A stretch of 64,000 nt of DNA from Branchiostoma floridae. Its lineage: Eukaryota > Chordata > Leptocardii > Amphioxiformes > Branchiostomatidae. Position numbers and translations under genes: made by a program. Position 1 is the first letter of the stretch. Every line of letters starts with the position of its first letter. Where the stretch lies: the NCBI RefSeq assembly GCF_000003815.2, contig NC_049984.1, positions 20,781,950 to 20,845,949 of the forward strand, read 5' to 3'. Under the pieces are notes generated by a model that was not told where the DNA came from, did no database searches, and was given only the letters and a program-made list of their open reading frames with translations. Below, one piece after another: positions 48,601 to 60,600 of this stretch.

Positions 48601-51600
48601 CGTCGGATTTTGACTGCCATAACGATGTTATGTTTAGAATAAAGATGGCGTCGGTCAATGGGGCATTCTACTGTAATATGGGAAGACATTTCGAAAGTCC
48701 AAATTTAGTTGTTACAGAAGTTTTTTAATCTTTATCATTATAAAGTGAACGCATGCTGAAACGTATAGTCTAAGGCCTCATTCCTTTTTAAGAAAGATCT
48801 GTGTAGCTCATTCCTTTTTAAGAAAGATCTGTGTGAGTGCTTTTGTCCAACCAATGGTCCAACTGTACTGCACATTCGTCCGTGGGTAAGTAGGCTATCG
48901 GGACGTACCGGGCATCTCCGCAGGCATCGAATTCGAAAGGCACATCGTAGTTATTTCAGATACGGCGATCAAGAACAGGCGATCAAGAACGCAGCGACGC
49001 ATAAAGGCTTGTATGGTAACTATGGTAACTAACAGCATCAAAGGTCCGTTACTGTCTAAAACGTTAGTGTACAAATGTTGAGCAGTTCTCTTCTTGTTAT
49101 GAATAACGTTGACGCCTTGCTGTTCTCCAGAGAGAAATTGTATAGCCAACTAAATGTGTATATCACTGGTCCATCTAACGATCGTAGACGAAGAACTGCA
49201 ACATTTACAGCACGTACTTTATTGTATGGTAGAAATCCGATTTATAGAAAGTAACATTATATTTTTTTAGACTAGAGTAGGTCGAGTAGACTGTCTTTTT
49301 AACCTCCTTCACTTGAGTAGAGTTTCTCTGGTGCAGGTAGGAACGTCCTGATCCAATTTGTCCAATTTCTGTTCATTTACAGTATTAAAATTCACCAGGC
49401 TTACTGATGATTATTACTTACGTTTTTGCGTGCGTGTGCGTGTTGTGAGACCTCGCTTACTTACTTCTTTGCGTGCGTGTGCTTGCTATTTGCCATTAAA
49501 CACAGCGGAAACCAGTTATACTACACATCTGGCATGTTTTGAGTCGATACTCTTCTCAGCGACCACCTGTCCAAATCGACCGATTTTTCCCGGTCCCCCG
49601 GATGGTCGTCTTGGGCAGGTTTGACTGTACTACAAATGCGAGGCCTTTAATGAGCTAAGTTCTGTAAGATCCCAACCAAATTGTATTTAGTATTCATGCT
49701 TTTTATTTGTCCAGTACATTATGATGAAGGTTACTACATAGACTGGCAATAAGATACATCTGTCAGGATAATAGATGTCCAAGCAACTGGATAGGTTTCT
49801 GTAAATGATGAGACTTTTCAGGTAAAATCCATCTGTCAGATAGACACCATTAATAATGTTTCCTTTCTAGGCTAGTACTGCTGTGATTGTACTTGTACTT
49901 TTTGCTGTTTTTTCTTTTTGCCATTTCTAGGCAGTAGACTTTGCAGAGCAGATTGTGCAGAGCGGAAGTGCAGATGTTACAACAACAAGGTACATGTACA
50001 CTTTACATTACAGTATAAATGGATCAGGGCAAGCAAAAATATTTTCTTAACGTTTATGTATGTAAAGATATACTAGTATATTCTTGACATCTAAGTGTTA
50101 GAAATATAATAAAGATGCCTGTCATGCATATGGTACTTGTTTAAATATTTGCTAGCTTGTAGATCTAAGTAAGTTTTATTATTAGGTTATTACTTAGATT
50201 TAAGTAGTGTATGCAAAAATTTTTTGGTGCACCCAATTTTTCAAGCTGGGTGCACCAGTGCATCTAATCCCTAAAATGAATTTCGAGTCCTGAGTTCCAT
50301 GACCCCAAACCTATGCCAAATGATTTAACAATTTCCAACTGATATATTATGTGTGGTTAATTATGCAAATAAGGTCCTCAATTTTGCATGAATTATGAAA
50401 GTTGTCTGTTGATCATCTCCTCTATAGCTAGCTACCCAAATAGAAGAAAACAATCTTGAGAAAGAAGGCCATGCTTATTTTTTGGTCATCTATGCAAATA
50501 AGGTCTTCATTTGAATAATTTATATTAAACAATGTTATGATCGTCATGTTTCTTCCAAATATCACAAGCATGATATTCCTGTCATTTACATGTATCACTA
50601 TGTAATTATAGCATTCTGTCCTCAATTATGCAAATTAGCATAAGCATAGCATTTGCATAATTTTCCATCTATCAATGTTCCTCTCAACATTCCAATAGTC
50701 CTATCATGGAAGGGAGCAAGTGTATGAAATTTCCTATTTTGCAAATCAGATTATAATGTGCTAAATTAGCATCTAATGATCAAACATTCATACCCAAAAA
50801 CAATCAATCCATCAACCCCTTCCTTAGTTGTTCTCAAATGATATTAACTGCTTCGAGTGAAGTATTTCTAATTGATAATGCAAAAAATGCATTTGTATAG
50901 ATTGGCTCTCTGTTGCTCATCTTGTCATCCCAAATATCACAAATTGTTCAAAGCATGAAAATCATATTCCAGCGAAGAATGCTATTGTAGCATTTCCTAA
51001 AATATTGTGTATGTGACCCTGATCTCATTAATTATGCAAATGTACTCCTATTTTGCATAATTAGTAGTTTATTTTATACAACATTGTCAAAGGTACCTAC
51101 ATAATCCGAGTACATACCAAAAATGCAAATCCATTGTTCCCTTCGTGAGTTATCCACTTCAGAAGTTTTTGCTTTTTTTTGTACAAAAATGCCCCTGCTA
51201 TCCCTAAACTTAAGCTGCTAGGCCAAAAAAATCATGACCATAGCTTGTTCAGAACACAAGATAGCAAAACTGGAAGTTACACTGCAGTACCAAGGGAAGC
51301 CACTAGGGGGCCCTAAATCTAATCATTTCCAGCTTTTCTCACACCCTACCAACACACCAAGTGTGAAACCAATCCACCCAGCCGTTCTTGAGTTATTATT
51401 GTTGACAGACACAGACAAATGCTAATGAAAATATAACCTCCATGATATTTCATGATATAATGAGTTAGATTTAAGCTAGAAACATCAAAGATTAATTCAT
51501 CACAATGTATCAAGACTTCCCATTGTTGCCCAGATATTGGCAGTGTCAGAAAAACCATATGAATTGGGCCATGGATATTGTCCTTATATTTGATTGATTG

Positions 51601-54600
51601 GAACCACCCGCATGTACATTTTGTAATACTGTAAATGCATTTAAATTTGTGGGGATTTAATTTCGCGGTAGCGGGAAAAAGGACCTTTTGGGTGGTTTTA
51701 AGTTTATTTATTTATTTGTTCAGCTGTTTACAAACAGCCAGGGTTGCCCAACTAGCAAGGGGCTATTGCCAAGGGCTAACCCTGGGAGGAAAAGTACATG
51801 TTACATATTATATACAATCACTAACATTAGCTTAGAAACAATAATAGTTACAAGTTTACATCATATATTACATGTATACAATCTGTACACAGTCACATAT
51901 CAGGAGGTAGTACAAATTCTGACATTAAGCAACAGAGAATGGATCTCCGAGGGAGAACCAGGCTTTGGCTGTGAAGGATGATAATGTGGTAGCTGTTTGT
52001 GTTTCAAGTGGAAGATTGTTCCATAACTGAGTGGCTCTGTGGAAGAAGGTTCTCTGGGTTTATACACTTTTGGGAATTGGTATTGACAGGTTGTTTCCGT
52101 TTCTGAGGGGGTATCTAGATTGAATGGCTGATGACCTGGAAGTGGGTACGAGGTTGCAGAGGTGAGATGGGCAGTGTCCATTCGTCAGTTTGAAGAGGGC
52201 AGTCAGAGTGTGAAAGTTACGACGGAAGCTGAGCGATGGAAGGCCCAGTTGAGAGTAGACGGTACGGTAGGAAGGATAAGGAAGTCCACCTATCATTCTA
52301 CCCACCCGGTACTGAACAGAGAGTTTCTTATCCCGTTTGGTGAGGCCAGACCAAACGATATCTGCGTACTCGAGCACTAGTCTTGTCAGGGTTTTGTACA
52401 GCTGTAGCAGTATACTTTGGGGTATTTTCTTCCTAAGGGCGCAAAGCATGCCGGCAGTCTGTCTTGCCTTGCTAGTTGTCGCTTCGAAGTGGAGAGACCA
52501 ACTAAGTCTGTAGGTAATGGTCACGCCTAGGTGTTTGTGGTTGTGAACAACTTGGAGAGTAGTTCCTGCTAGGGTGACTGTGGGGATCAGTTGTGGGAGA
52601 GGACAGGTCGTAAGATACATAACATTTCTCCCTGTTAGATTCAAGTTTCCAGTCTTGTAACCAGTCAGCTACAGTAGCAAGATCCTTGTTTAGTTTAAGT
52701 TTTAAGTTCGCGGTATATAGCATGCACTGTAGTCTCTTACTGCCATGGAAAAATGTTTGCGGTCATTTTAAGTTCGCGGTGAAGCGGCCATCGTGAAAAC
52801 CATGAACATTAAACCACCGCGAAAGTTTCTGCATTTACAGTAGCTGGTACCTATTAGTTATATTAACATTGATATTTTTTTTGCCTAACATGTGTAGGCC
52901 TACACATCCAAGGACGGAGTATTTGAGAGGATTGTACAAGTACTCCAAAGGTCAGTATGTAATAAGTATGTACAACAAGTACTTGTGTGAAAATGCTGTA
53001 ATAGGCCATTGCAAGTAATTTAAAGTTTATGGATGACATCCTTTGCACACTATATCTAGTTAATCTTACAGGTGAAGAAATATGCCTTGAAAGAATAGAA
53101 GTGATAAAACATGGTATTACTATAATCAATTGTTCGCAGGTATCAGTACTCAGTATCATAAGGGACTTGATGATATTTACCGGAGGGGGGGCTGGTGCAA
53201 AGTGGGTCTGGTAAAAAACTTTCCATGGCCCATCCTTCTGATTCACATATTTATCGGATGCACTTAGTCAAATTAAAGCGGCCTCAGCACTGTTTTCAGG
53301 TGCTGAATGGCTCTGTTCCAGTGCTGAAACTTCTGCACTGGATTTACCAGTGCTTGCATGGGGGACGGTGACACTTCGGCACTGGAACTGGTGCTTTGCT
53401 ATGAAATCTTCAGCACTGGAAAACAAGTGCTGATGTCTTTTCAGCACTGGAACGTTCTTTAAACCAGTGCTGACATCTTTATTTTCCAGCACCGGAATTT
53501 CCCTGTGAATTTCCCTGTGCTGAGAGTGTTACTAGACATCAATTCGAATTAAGCCACTTCATGTGAAACAAGTGCTTTTAAAAAAAGCTGGCGTTTCGTC
53601 TACGTTTATGAGTGTGAACTGTCTTTTTCTTGAAGTAAAATCTGTTAGAAAAAGTCACTCAAGGGCTGTTGCGTCTATAAGAAAAATTGTTATTTTGGAA
53701 AGGAGTACTGTTTAATAGCTGGTCTTGGCTTACAACTTTATTTTAAATGTACAATAAGTTCATTATAAAATCTATCAATATATTCAGGTACTTATGTACA
53801 CTTGAAAAAGCACCATCAGCACTGTGACAAGATTCTATCTAAATTGACTATCAAATGTCAAACCAATTAACAGCTACCTCATCTCTATTATACTGGTTTC
53901 CGCATTTACAACATTTCTTCCTTGTTTTCCTGGATAATTTTGCTAATATTCATGAAAATTTCCATACTTCTGTGTCGAGCGGTGTGACTTTCCACATCCG
54001 TGTTGTCTGAAAACTTCTGAATGAAGTCGATACTGAACAATGGAGCATTTGCTGCTGTAAGAAAGGATTGCTGTTTTTGATGGAGTTTCATGCAAACAAC
54101 ATCAAGAGCCTCTGTTTACATCATGAATAGTAGTTTAGTGGCGAGTGTTTTGCGAGAATCATCTTAACGCGCATAGGAGCCGCTGCACGATATTTTCCAT
54201 TACCATGAACAGAAAAATTCGAATGCCGGGTTTGGAATCTATGAAGTCCTTTTCATAAGACAAAGGCCTTGCATATATGAAATGAATACTAAAATTTAAA
54301 AAAATGATATATAAAAATATAATATCAATAAATAAATAGAATATTTATTTATTATCTTCAATATTTAAAAAGAAAAAAAAATCCACTCTCGGTTTCGAAC
54401 CAGGGACTTTCGGATCCGATGGCCTATGACTTTACCGATTGAGCTAAGTTGTTACGTGTATTGTATGTGAGTGTAGTCGATACTTAAGAATGGAGCATTT
54501 GCTACTGTAAGAAAGTATCGCTGTTTTTGATGGAGTTTCATGCAAACAACATCAAGAGCCTCTGTTTACATCATGAATAGTAGTTTAGTGGCGAGTGTTT

Positions 54601-57600
54601 TGCGAGAATCATCTTACCGCGCATGGAATATTTATATATTATCTTCAATATTTAAAAAGAAAAAAATCCACTCTCGGTTTCGAACCAGGGCCTTTCGGAT
54701 CCGAAGGCATATGACCTTACCGATTGAGCTAAGTTGTCACGTATATTGTACATGAGTGTACATTATGCTTTAAACCCACTACATAGTACTATTTATGTCG
54801 ATTTTCGGTCGCTTTCTTGATAAAATCATTTTCTTTCTTGTGCAATCTTGTGGAACAGATGTTATATGGCCATTTTCTAGGATATTGAAGTCCGAAACCA
54901 CAATGCAATGGTATTTCCAAACAGTTGTAGCGCTAGCAGTTGCATGCGGTCGTGTTGAACCAACCCAAGCACCAAGCATGCATCCATGCATCCATCCATG
55001 CATCGAAGCAAGCACTGAAGGTAAAACCCAATACATTGCGTTTCGTCGCCAGAGGGCGACGAAACGCAAAAACAAAAAAAAAACAGAAGTTGTGTATTTG
55101 AAAGTGGATAATGTAGAGTGTGATTGATGGCCCTCCCCCCAGGCCAAAAAATTTTTAATGGCCCTTCCCCCCCAGTGCACCAGCCCTCCCTCCCCTGGTA
55201 AATATCATCAAGTCCCTGAACAAGACTTTTATTCCTGTATTCAGTCATAAGTAAGTGACACTGACCTCCACACTGACACATTAGAATCATTCAGCAAAAT
55301 AAGATGAGCATTTCAATGACAAAAAAAACAACTAAGAATACCACAACAGTACATCTAGGGCTGCAATTATATAGGGTTGCAATTGATATCAGGTACAGTG
55401 CTGGTAATTCATGGTCTGGTATTTGGGACCTGTACCAAATAGATTTCCACGGTACAGTGCCGGTACATCGTTTGATATTAATTTACACCAAGTAACGTTA
55501 TAATGCTTATTTTATGACTGAAGATGAGTAAATCCTATTACCAAGACTAATTTGGCACTCGGAAAGACATACATTGTAGCCTTTAAACTGTTTTTAGTTT
55601 TCATTTCCAAAGTTAGCCTCATGGCCTCATGAGGACACCAAACACGACTTAAGTGACACCAACTGACAACTTGACTGATACGCAACAGATCTTTTAGGTA
55701 GGGAGTGAGGCCGTAGTGAAGCCTGCCGTGGAGGCAATAAAAATCGTACGACAACAGAGAAATTTTGAACATGTTCAAAATTCATTTCTGCTCTATTGTT
55801 CGTCATACATGTAGGACGCTAGCCGATGGATAGTTTACCTGAGAATGAAATAGGTACCCTCTTAAGATCCCATTGTACAATGACCTGTGATGTTTGTGAC
55901 CACAACTTCATAAGTTTAAACTAATGTGGCCGATTCTTTGTACATTGTAATTGTATGATTGATTGACTGCTCATGAAATTCCCATTGTGTTAAATAGTGA
56001 ATGTGACCTACACGTAGGCTTTAGTGGTAAATGATTGGAAATTTACAGTATTGGTGAACATTATGAAGTACATGTATAAAGTATGCATTGACATTTTCAG
56101 CTCTTCACGATGATGACAACGAGGTGTTGGACTTGATGGTTCGGACTGATTGGCAGCCTGGACAACCTGTAGGGATAACTGGCTCTGGTGCCAAAACAGC
56201 TGACAGTTATGACTACACCAGACAAGGTGGGCTACTTCAATCAGCTCTTTACAAAATGTTAACACCAGGATTTGCATATTGGAATTCACCCAGGCATGGG
56301 GTTTAGTTTGATCCTGATTCCCAATCATGGTATGAATGGCTTGAATCTGGCTCTGAGGAGGATTCATTCTGATCTGCCAAATCCACTCAATAATTCATGC
56401 CCAGGCACATCATCATCAAATTATTGTTGCCAATACTAACCAGGAATGTTAACCTTCATTATTTGTAGAGAAGCGTCTGATGTCCCAACAGACCCCTGAT
56501 AATGGAAAGGACTATCATATCCTCAGCTCTACTTACCCCACCAGCTTGGATGTCCAACCTATCTCTCAGCCTACCATCTTACAGTCTCAAGGACAGCCAA
56601 GCCAACCTTCTGCTGCAGGTAAAGATTGTCTGAACATTGTACAATCATGATACTTGACAAAGGTACAATATAGCAGCTTTTAAGGGGATTGTCCAAAATG
56701 TTTTGACCTCTGAGCCAGGTACTGTTTTTTTAGTCAAATTTAGGTGATAATAATTTTCATCCTTTTTAGGTAGACTCAATCAGCAAGATTGAGATAACTC
56801 TTTGAGGCAATTTGAGACCTAAAAATCTTGGTGGCATTCTTATCCAGGATAAACTCAGTTAACGCTACATGTGGTCCTTCTTGATCAATAAGAGACATGT
56901 GAATTCAACAGAGTTGTTCAAAACCTTACATAATGGCCATGGTCCATGAGATACGCGACCTGCGTATAGCGTTCAGCCTGGCAGCAGAATGCCACCAAGT
57001 TTTTCAGCAGACCATTCATAACGGTCAATAGTGTTCTATTCACTGCTAGCTGTAAATCTGGAACAGACAATAAACTGCGCATATATATCCTTTTGCGCAT
57101 ACATATCCAGTGGTACTATCAGCTGCTGATATGCCCACTATCAGGATGAAGTGAACGAATGTTAGTTTGTGCGAAGTTGTACAGAGTTACAATCATTTCC
57201 TAATGGCTTTGAGGCTACATTGGGATTCAGGGGTGTCTTCAAATAATGTATAAGATGACGTAACGGCAAAGAACATTAATCCAACGCATTGTTTATCCGA
57301 CACTTTTCAGAACCCATCTGTCAGTCAAAAACTAGCTCCGGTATGCAAATTCTTTTGAGTGCTTTACAAAACCAGTAAGGTATACGACTTAAAACCTTGT
57401 AAGTTTGAGCTCACAAAGATCGCACGCTGCAGCGGCAAGTTAATCGATCTTCCGGTATGTTTTCATGCCGTTAATCAAGCCGTGGGAGGGGGGCAGCGAT
57501 CGTAATTTCAAGCAATTCTACTTTTCGTCCTCACATTACACATTTATCATCACAGTAAATTTAGCAAAAAATTAATAAATTGTCTATCCAAGACATCCAA

Positions 57601-60600
57601 CATGCCTTGAAGTGTCCCTGTTTCATGTACAGTGCCAGGCTTTGCTATATTAATTCAGCAGCCTTCCGAACATGCGCCATTTTGACAGCATGTCCCTTCA
57701 CCCCTGTTATCAAAGTGCTCACATCCAAAGTCAGCAAGACGGATCTCACCGGCGAAAGCAGCAGACCCGACATGGGGACGTACTGTAGGGAGTTTGTAGT
57801 GTGTTTTGCGGGTATATTTTGGGGGAGCCATTCACAAACAACATATTTACCGCCATTTGCTTACCAAACAACGGATGAAAAGTTTCATAGAATGTCATAA
57901 CCTTGTAGTGGAACAACAGAATGGATTTGCCGCTGTTTGATCATGAGTGATTCCGGGCCATGTTTTGATTGTGGCTATCAGCAGTTTACCGACATGCCGA
58001 TTTGCCAATTAAACCTTGAGTAAGTGGCTGCCAATTGATACAAATTTGTCATTGTAAATATAAAAATCCATTGATAAACAGCCTTGTCATATCATTGTGA
58101 CGAATTTAAGTTCCACTGGGAATAGAATCCCAGGGGACTTGCTATCAGTTACACTTTCTTTCAAGTGTTATTTTCTCCAGACACTAGGGAAAGTGGGAGA
58201 CCAATGCAAGTGTACTAAGGGCAGGGGGAACCACAGTAAACAATTGCACTAAACAGTTTCCAAATTGCTCAAAAGTCCGCTTGTTTTTTCATGGTTCAGT
58301 GCTGAATATGCTGGAATGTGTCGGATTTGCTGTTACATGTATTTTAACTTTGGACTTTGGGCACCTAGGGAGGCAGGTGTACAAAGTTGTTCAAAGTTGC
58401 GTTACGTCATCTAACTTTGGACAGTGGCTAGGGTAGGGTGACAGATGTAAAAAGTTGTCCAAAGTTATGTTATGTACATAGTTATCAAAAGCTTGACAAA
58501 GACGAATTTACAAGACGAATAGAGAAATTTTATTGAGTATGCCGCAGCAAGTTGTCTCCCAAATCGTAATGCCGGCTTTGGCGGCCTGTAGCAGGTGGGC
58601 GTCTCTTTATGGTGCCGACATGCCTGGGACCTCCCACAATATTGCTTTCTTTTCCTCCTTATAACACTGTAATTTCATACATTTTGCCGGTATCGTGCCT
58701 TTACACAGGCAGTTATTGGCCTAATTGTACCACTTATGCACGCATCTGCAATTATTTGTTGACTATGTTTGACAATTTTTCGTGGAATTATCCGGCATTG
58801 GTGACTTTTGTCGTGTAGATAGCGATGTCACTAACAATGTAGTGAATGGGAGCCAGTTTGGGATTTGGGGATTCCGTGTAATTGACCGAAGTGACACTGT
58901 GCGATTATCCAACGTGCAATTAACTCACCGGGCTTCTACTGTAACATAAACAATACAAATAAGACGAGTAGCTATACAACAAATCCGAGAAGTACAATGT
59001 CTTAAAAGCGAATTGAAGTAAACTTTAAAGCCTACAATTTTTGAAAGTCCGATTATATGCTGGAACTAATAGACTTCATTCAATAATATGATCATTGCTG
59101 GTATTTACTGGCTTGGAGAAGTGAGCCATCCTGGGGGATGTGCCGCCGCCACTGACCTGTCCCTACTTTTCAATGTGGCATAGGATTCTGAACCATTACA
59201 AGTTATGTTCACAATTTCATGACAGAAAGTAACATTTTATTGGGTGTCCCACTTCTCATTTCACTACTGAGTGGCATGCAAATGAAAAGAGTAACCTTTA
59301 ATTTACACGTAGTGAGGTAGAGTATCACCAAGTATACATAGTGGCGCTGACGAATTTAAGTTTAAAAACAAAATAAGGCTTTTAAAAAATGTAAACAAAT
59401 TGGGTGTGATACACTGACCACACACTACACGAGCTGAGTGCAGATGAAAAGAAGGCATTTTTCTTGATTTGAATTTACCAAGGTTTCTGTTCTTCTGTAG
59501 GACAAGTTCCTTCATCACCCCCCAAGTCCATATTGAACACCTCAGGGGGCAGTCTATCAAGAGACCCAGGTATTTACCAGCCCAGGGACAGGGGCAGGGT
59601 GAAGTTTGCAGATGAGGTGGTCCATAGTGCTGCTGATCCAAACCTCAAGTTTGCAGACGAGCTGGAAGCCTACACCAAGTTCACATCACAGGGTCTTTTC
59701 ACACCTGCACCAGGTTAGGACCTGCATGTACATGTATATCTACAGTTAATACATAAAGTTCAGAAACTTCATTTTGATGACTTAATGATGAATCCTGATG
59801 ACTTTATAAAGAGTATCATATATTATTGGAAAGCTTATATATCACATGGATTTCCATGATCTTCTGTATGGCAGTAGCTTAAGATGCATTTCATTTCATT
59901 TTCATTCATTTCATTTTATTTATTTAGCCAGGGACGACATATCGCCACTAGGGCGGTTTTCAATGTGCCCTGCGTTACATCATAAAACAAAGGTTCAAAT
60001 CACTTAAATACATCGAACATAAAATATAATACAAAAACCAAAGAAATACATACTGGTAATACAAGCAAACTCATAATAATAAGTAAAGTAAATAAGGTAG
60101 AATGGAATTTGCATATCAATGATTCATAAACAAAGCAAAATAAACTGTTAAGTGGTAAGGCATTCCTTTTTATACACGTGTTTAAAAGATTCAACAGAGA
60201 CTGCTGCTTTCACTCTAGCTGGAAGTGAGTTCCATAATACTGCACCACTACATGAAAGGGATTTTTTTTTGTACTGTAGATGAGCTTTGGGTAGTTGTAG
60301 TCCACCTTGTGCTCTGAGTCGTGTGTTGTGGGAATGAACCCCCCTTAGCTCTGTGAAAAGGCCTGAAATGTGGGGAGGGGACATTCCGTTCAATGCCTTG
60401 AAAACAAGTACCGCTTTATTCCTCTTAAGGATTTCCACCACAGGGATCCATCCAAGTGTATGCATAATGGTTTCACTTGGTGTGTAGAAGTCGCAGCCCA
60501 TGATAACCCTACCTGCCCTGTTTTAGAGTTTCTGTAGTTTGTCTATGTAATCCTTGCTGCCTTGGTCCCAGACAGTACTACAGTACTGTAAGTGTGGTAG

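Larger units (their letters stand above)
47362..49627. mobile_element. 2.27-kb TA-flanked pogo/mariner-like element
   Basis: The left end CAGTCAAACCTGCCCGAGCG is matched on the opposite strand at the right end by CAGTCAAACCTGCCCAAGAC. TA lies outside both ends. Subterminal GCGACCACCTG repeats occur in both ends. A second inverted pair lies inside (CCAATTTAATTTGTTGGTTC near 47570 against GAGAACCAAC near 48538). A T23 run is near 48481. No transposase is recognised: non-autonomous. It fills most of CEP72 intron 4. Confidence 0.8.
54024..54740. repeat. Tandem duplication, each unit ending in a tRNA-like sequence
   Basis: The block from GTCGATACT.AA.AATGGAGC to TTGCGAGAATCATCTTA.CG is at 54025-54165 and again at 54476-54616, almost identical. 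Each is followed by an AT-rich stretch and a 72-nt tRNA-like sequence. Unit 1 keeps about 170 bp of AT-rich sequence that unit 2 lacks. Confidence 0.85.
53161..55217. mobile_element. 2.06-kb element with imperfect TIRs, CAGCACTGG array and tRNA-like units
   Basis: The left end AGGGACTTGATGATATTTAC is repeated inverted at the right end (55197-55217). Weaker symmetry continues about 70 bp inward (GGAGGG, GCTGGTGCA, ATGGCCC). Between the ends lie an array of CAGCACTGG words (53285-53525) and a tandemly duplicated block carrying tRNA-like sequences. No transposase is recognised. No target duplication is clear. Located in CEP72 intron 6. Confidence 0.7.

Noticed and set aside
54795-55127. 110-codon ORF and overlapping 133- and 137-codon minus ORFs
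   Set aside because: They overlap each other, cross the right end of the TIR element, and show no family motif.
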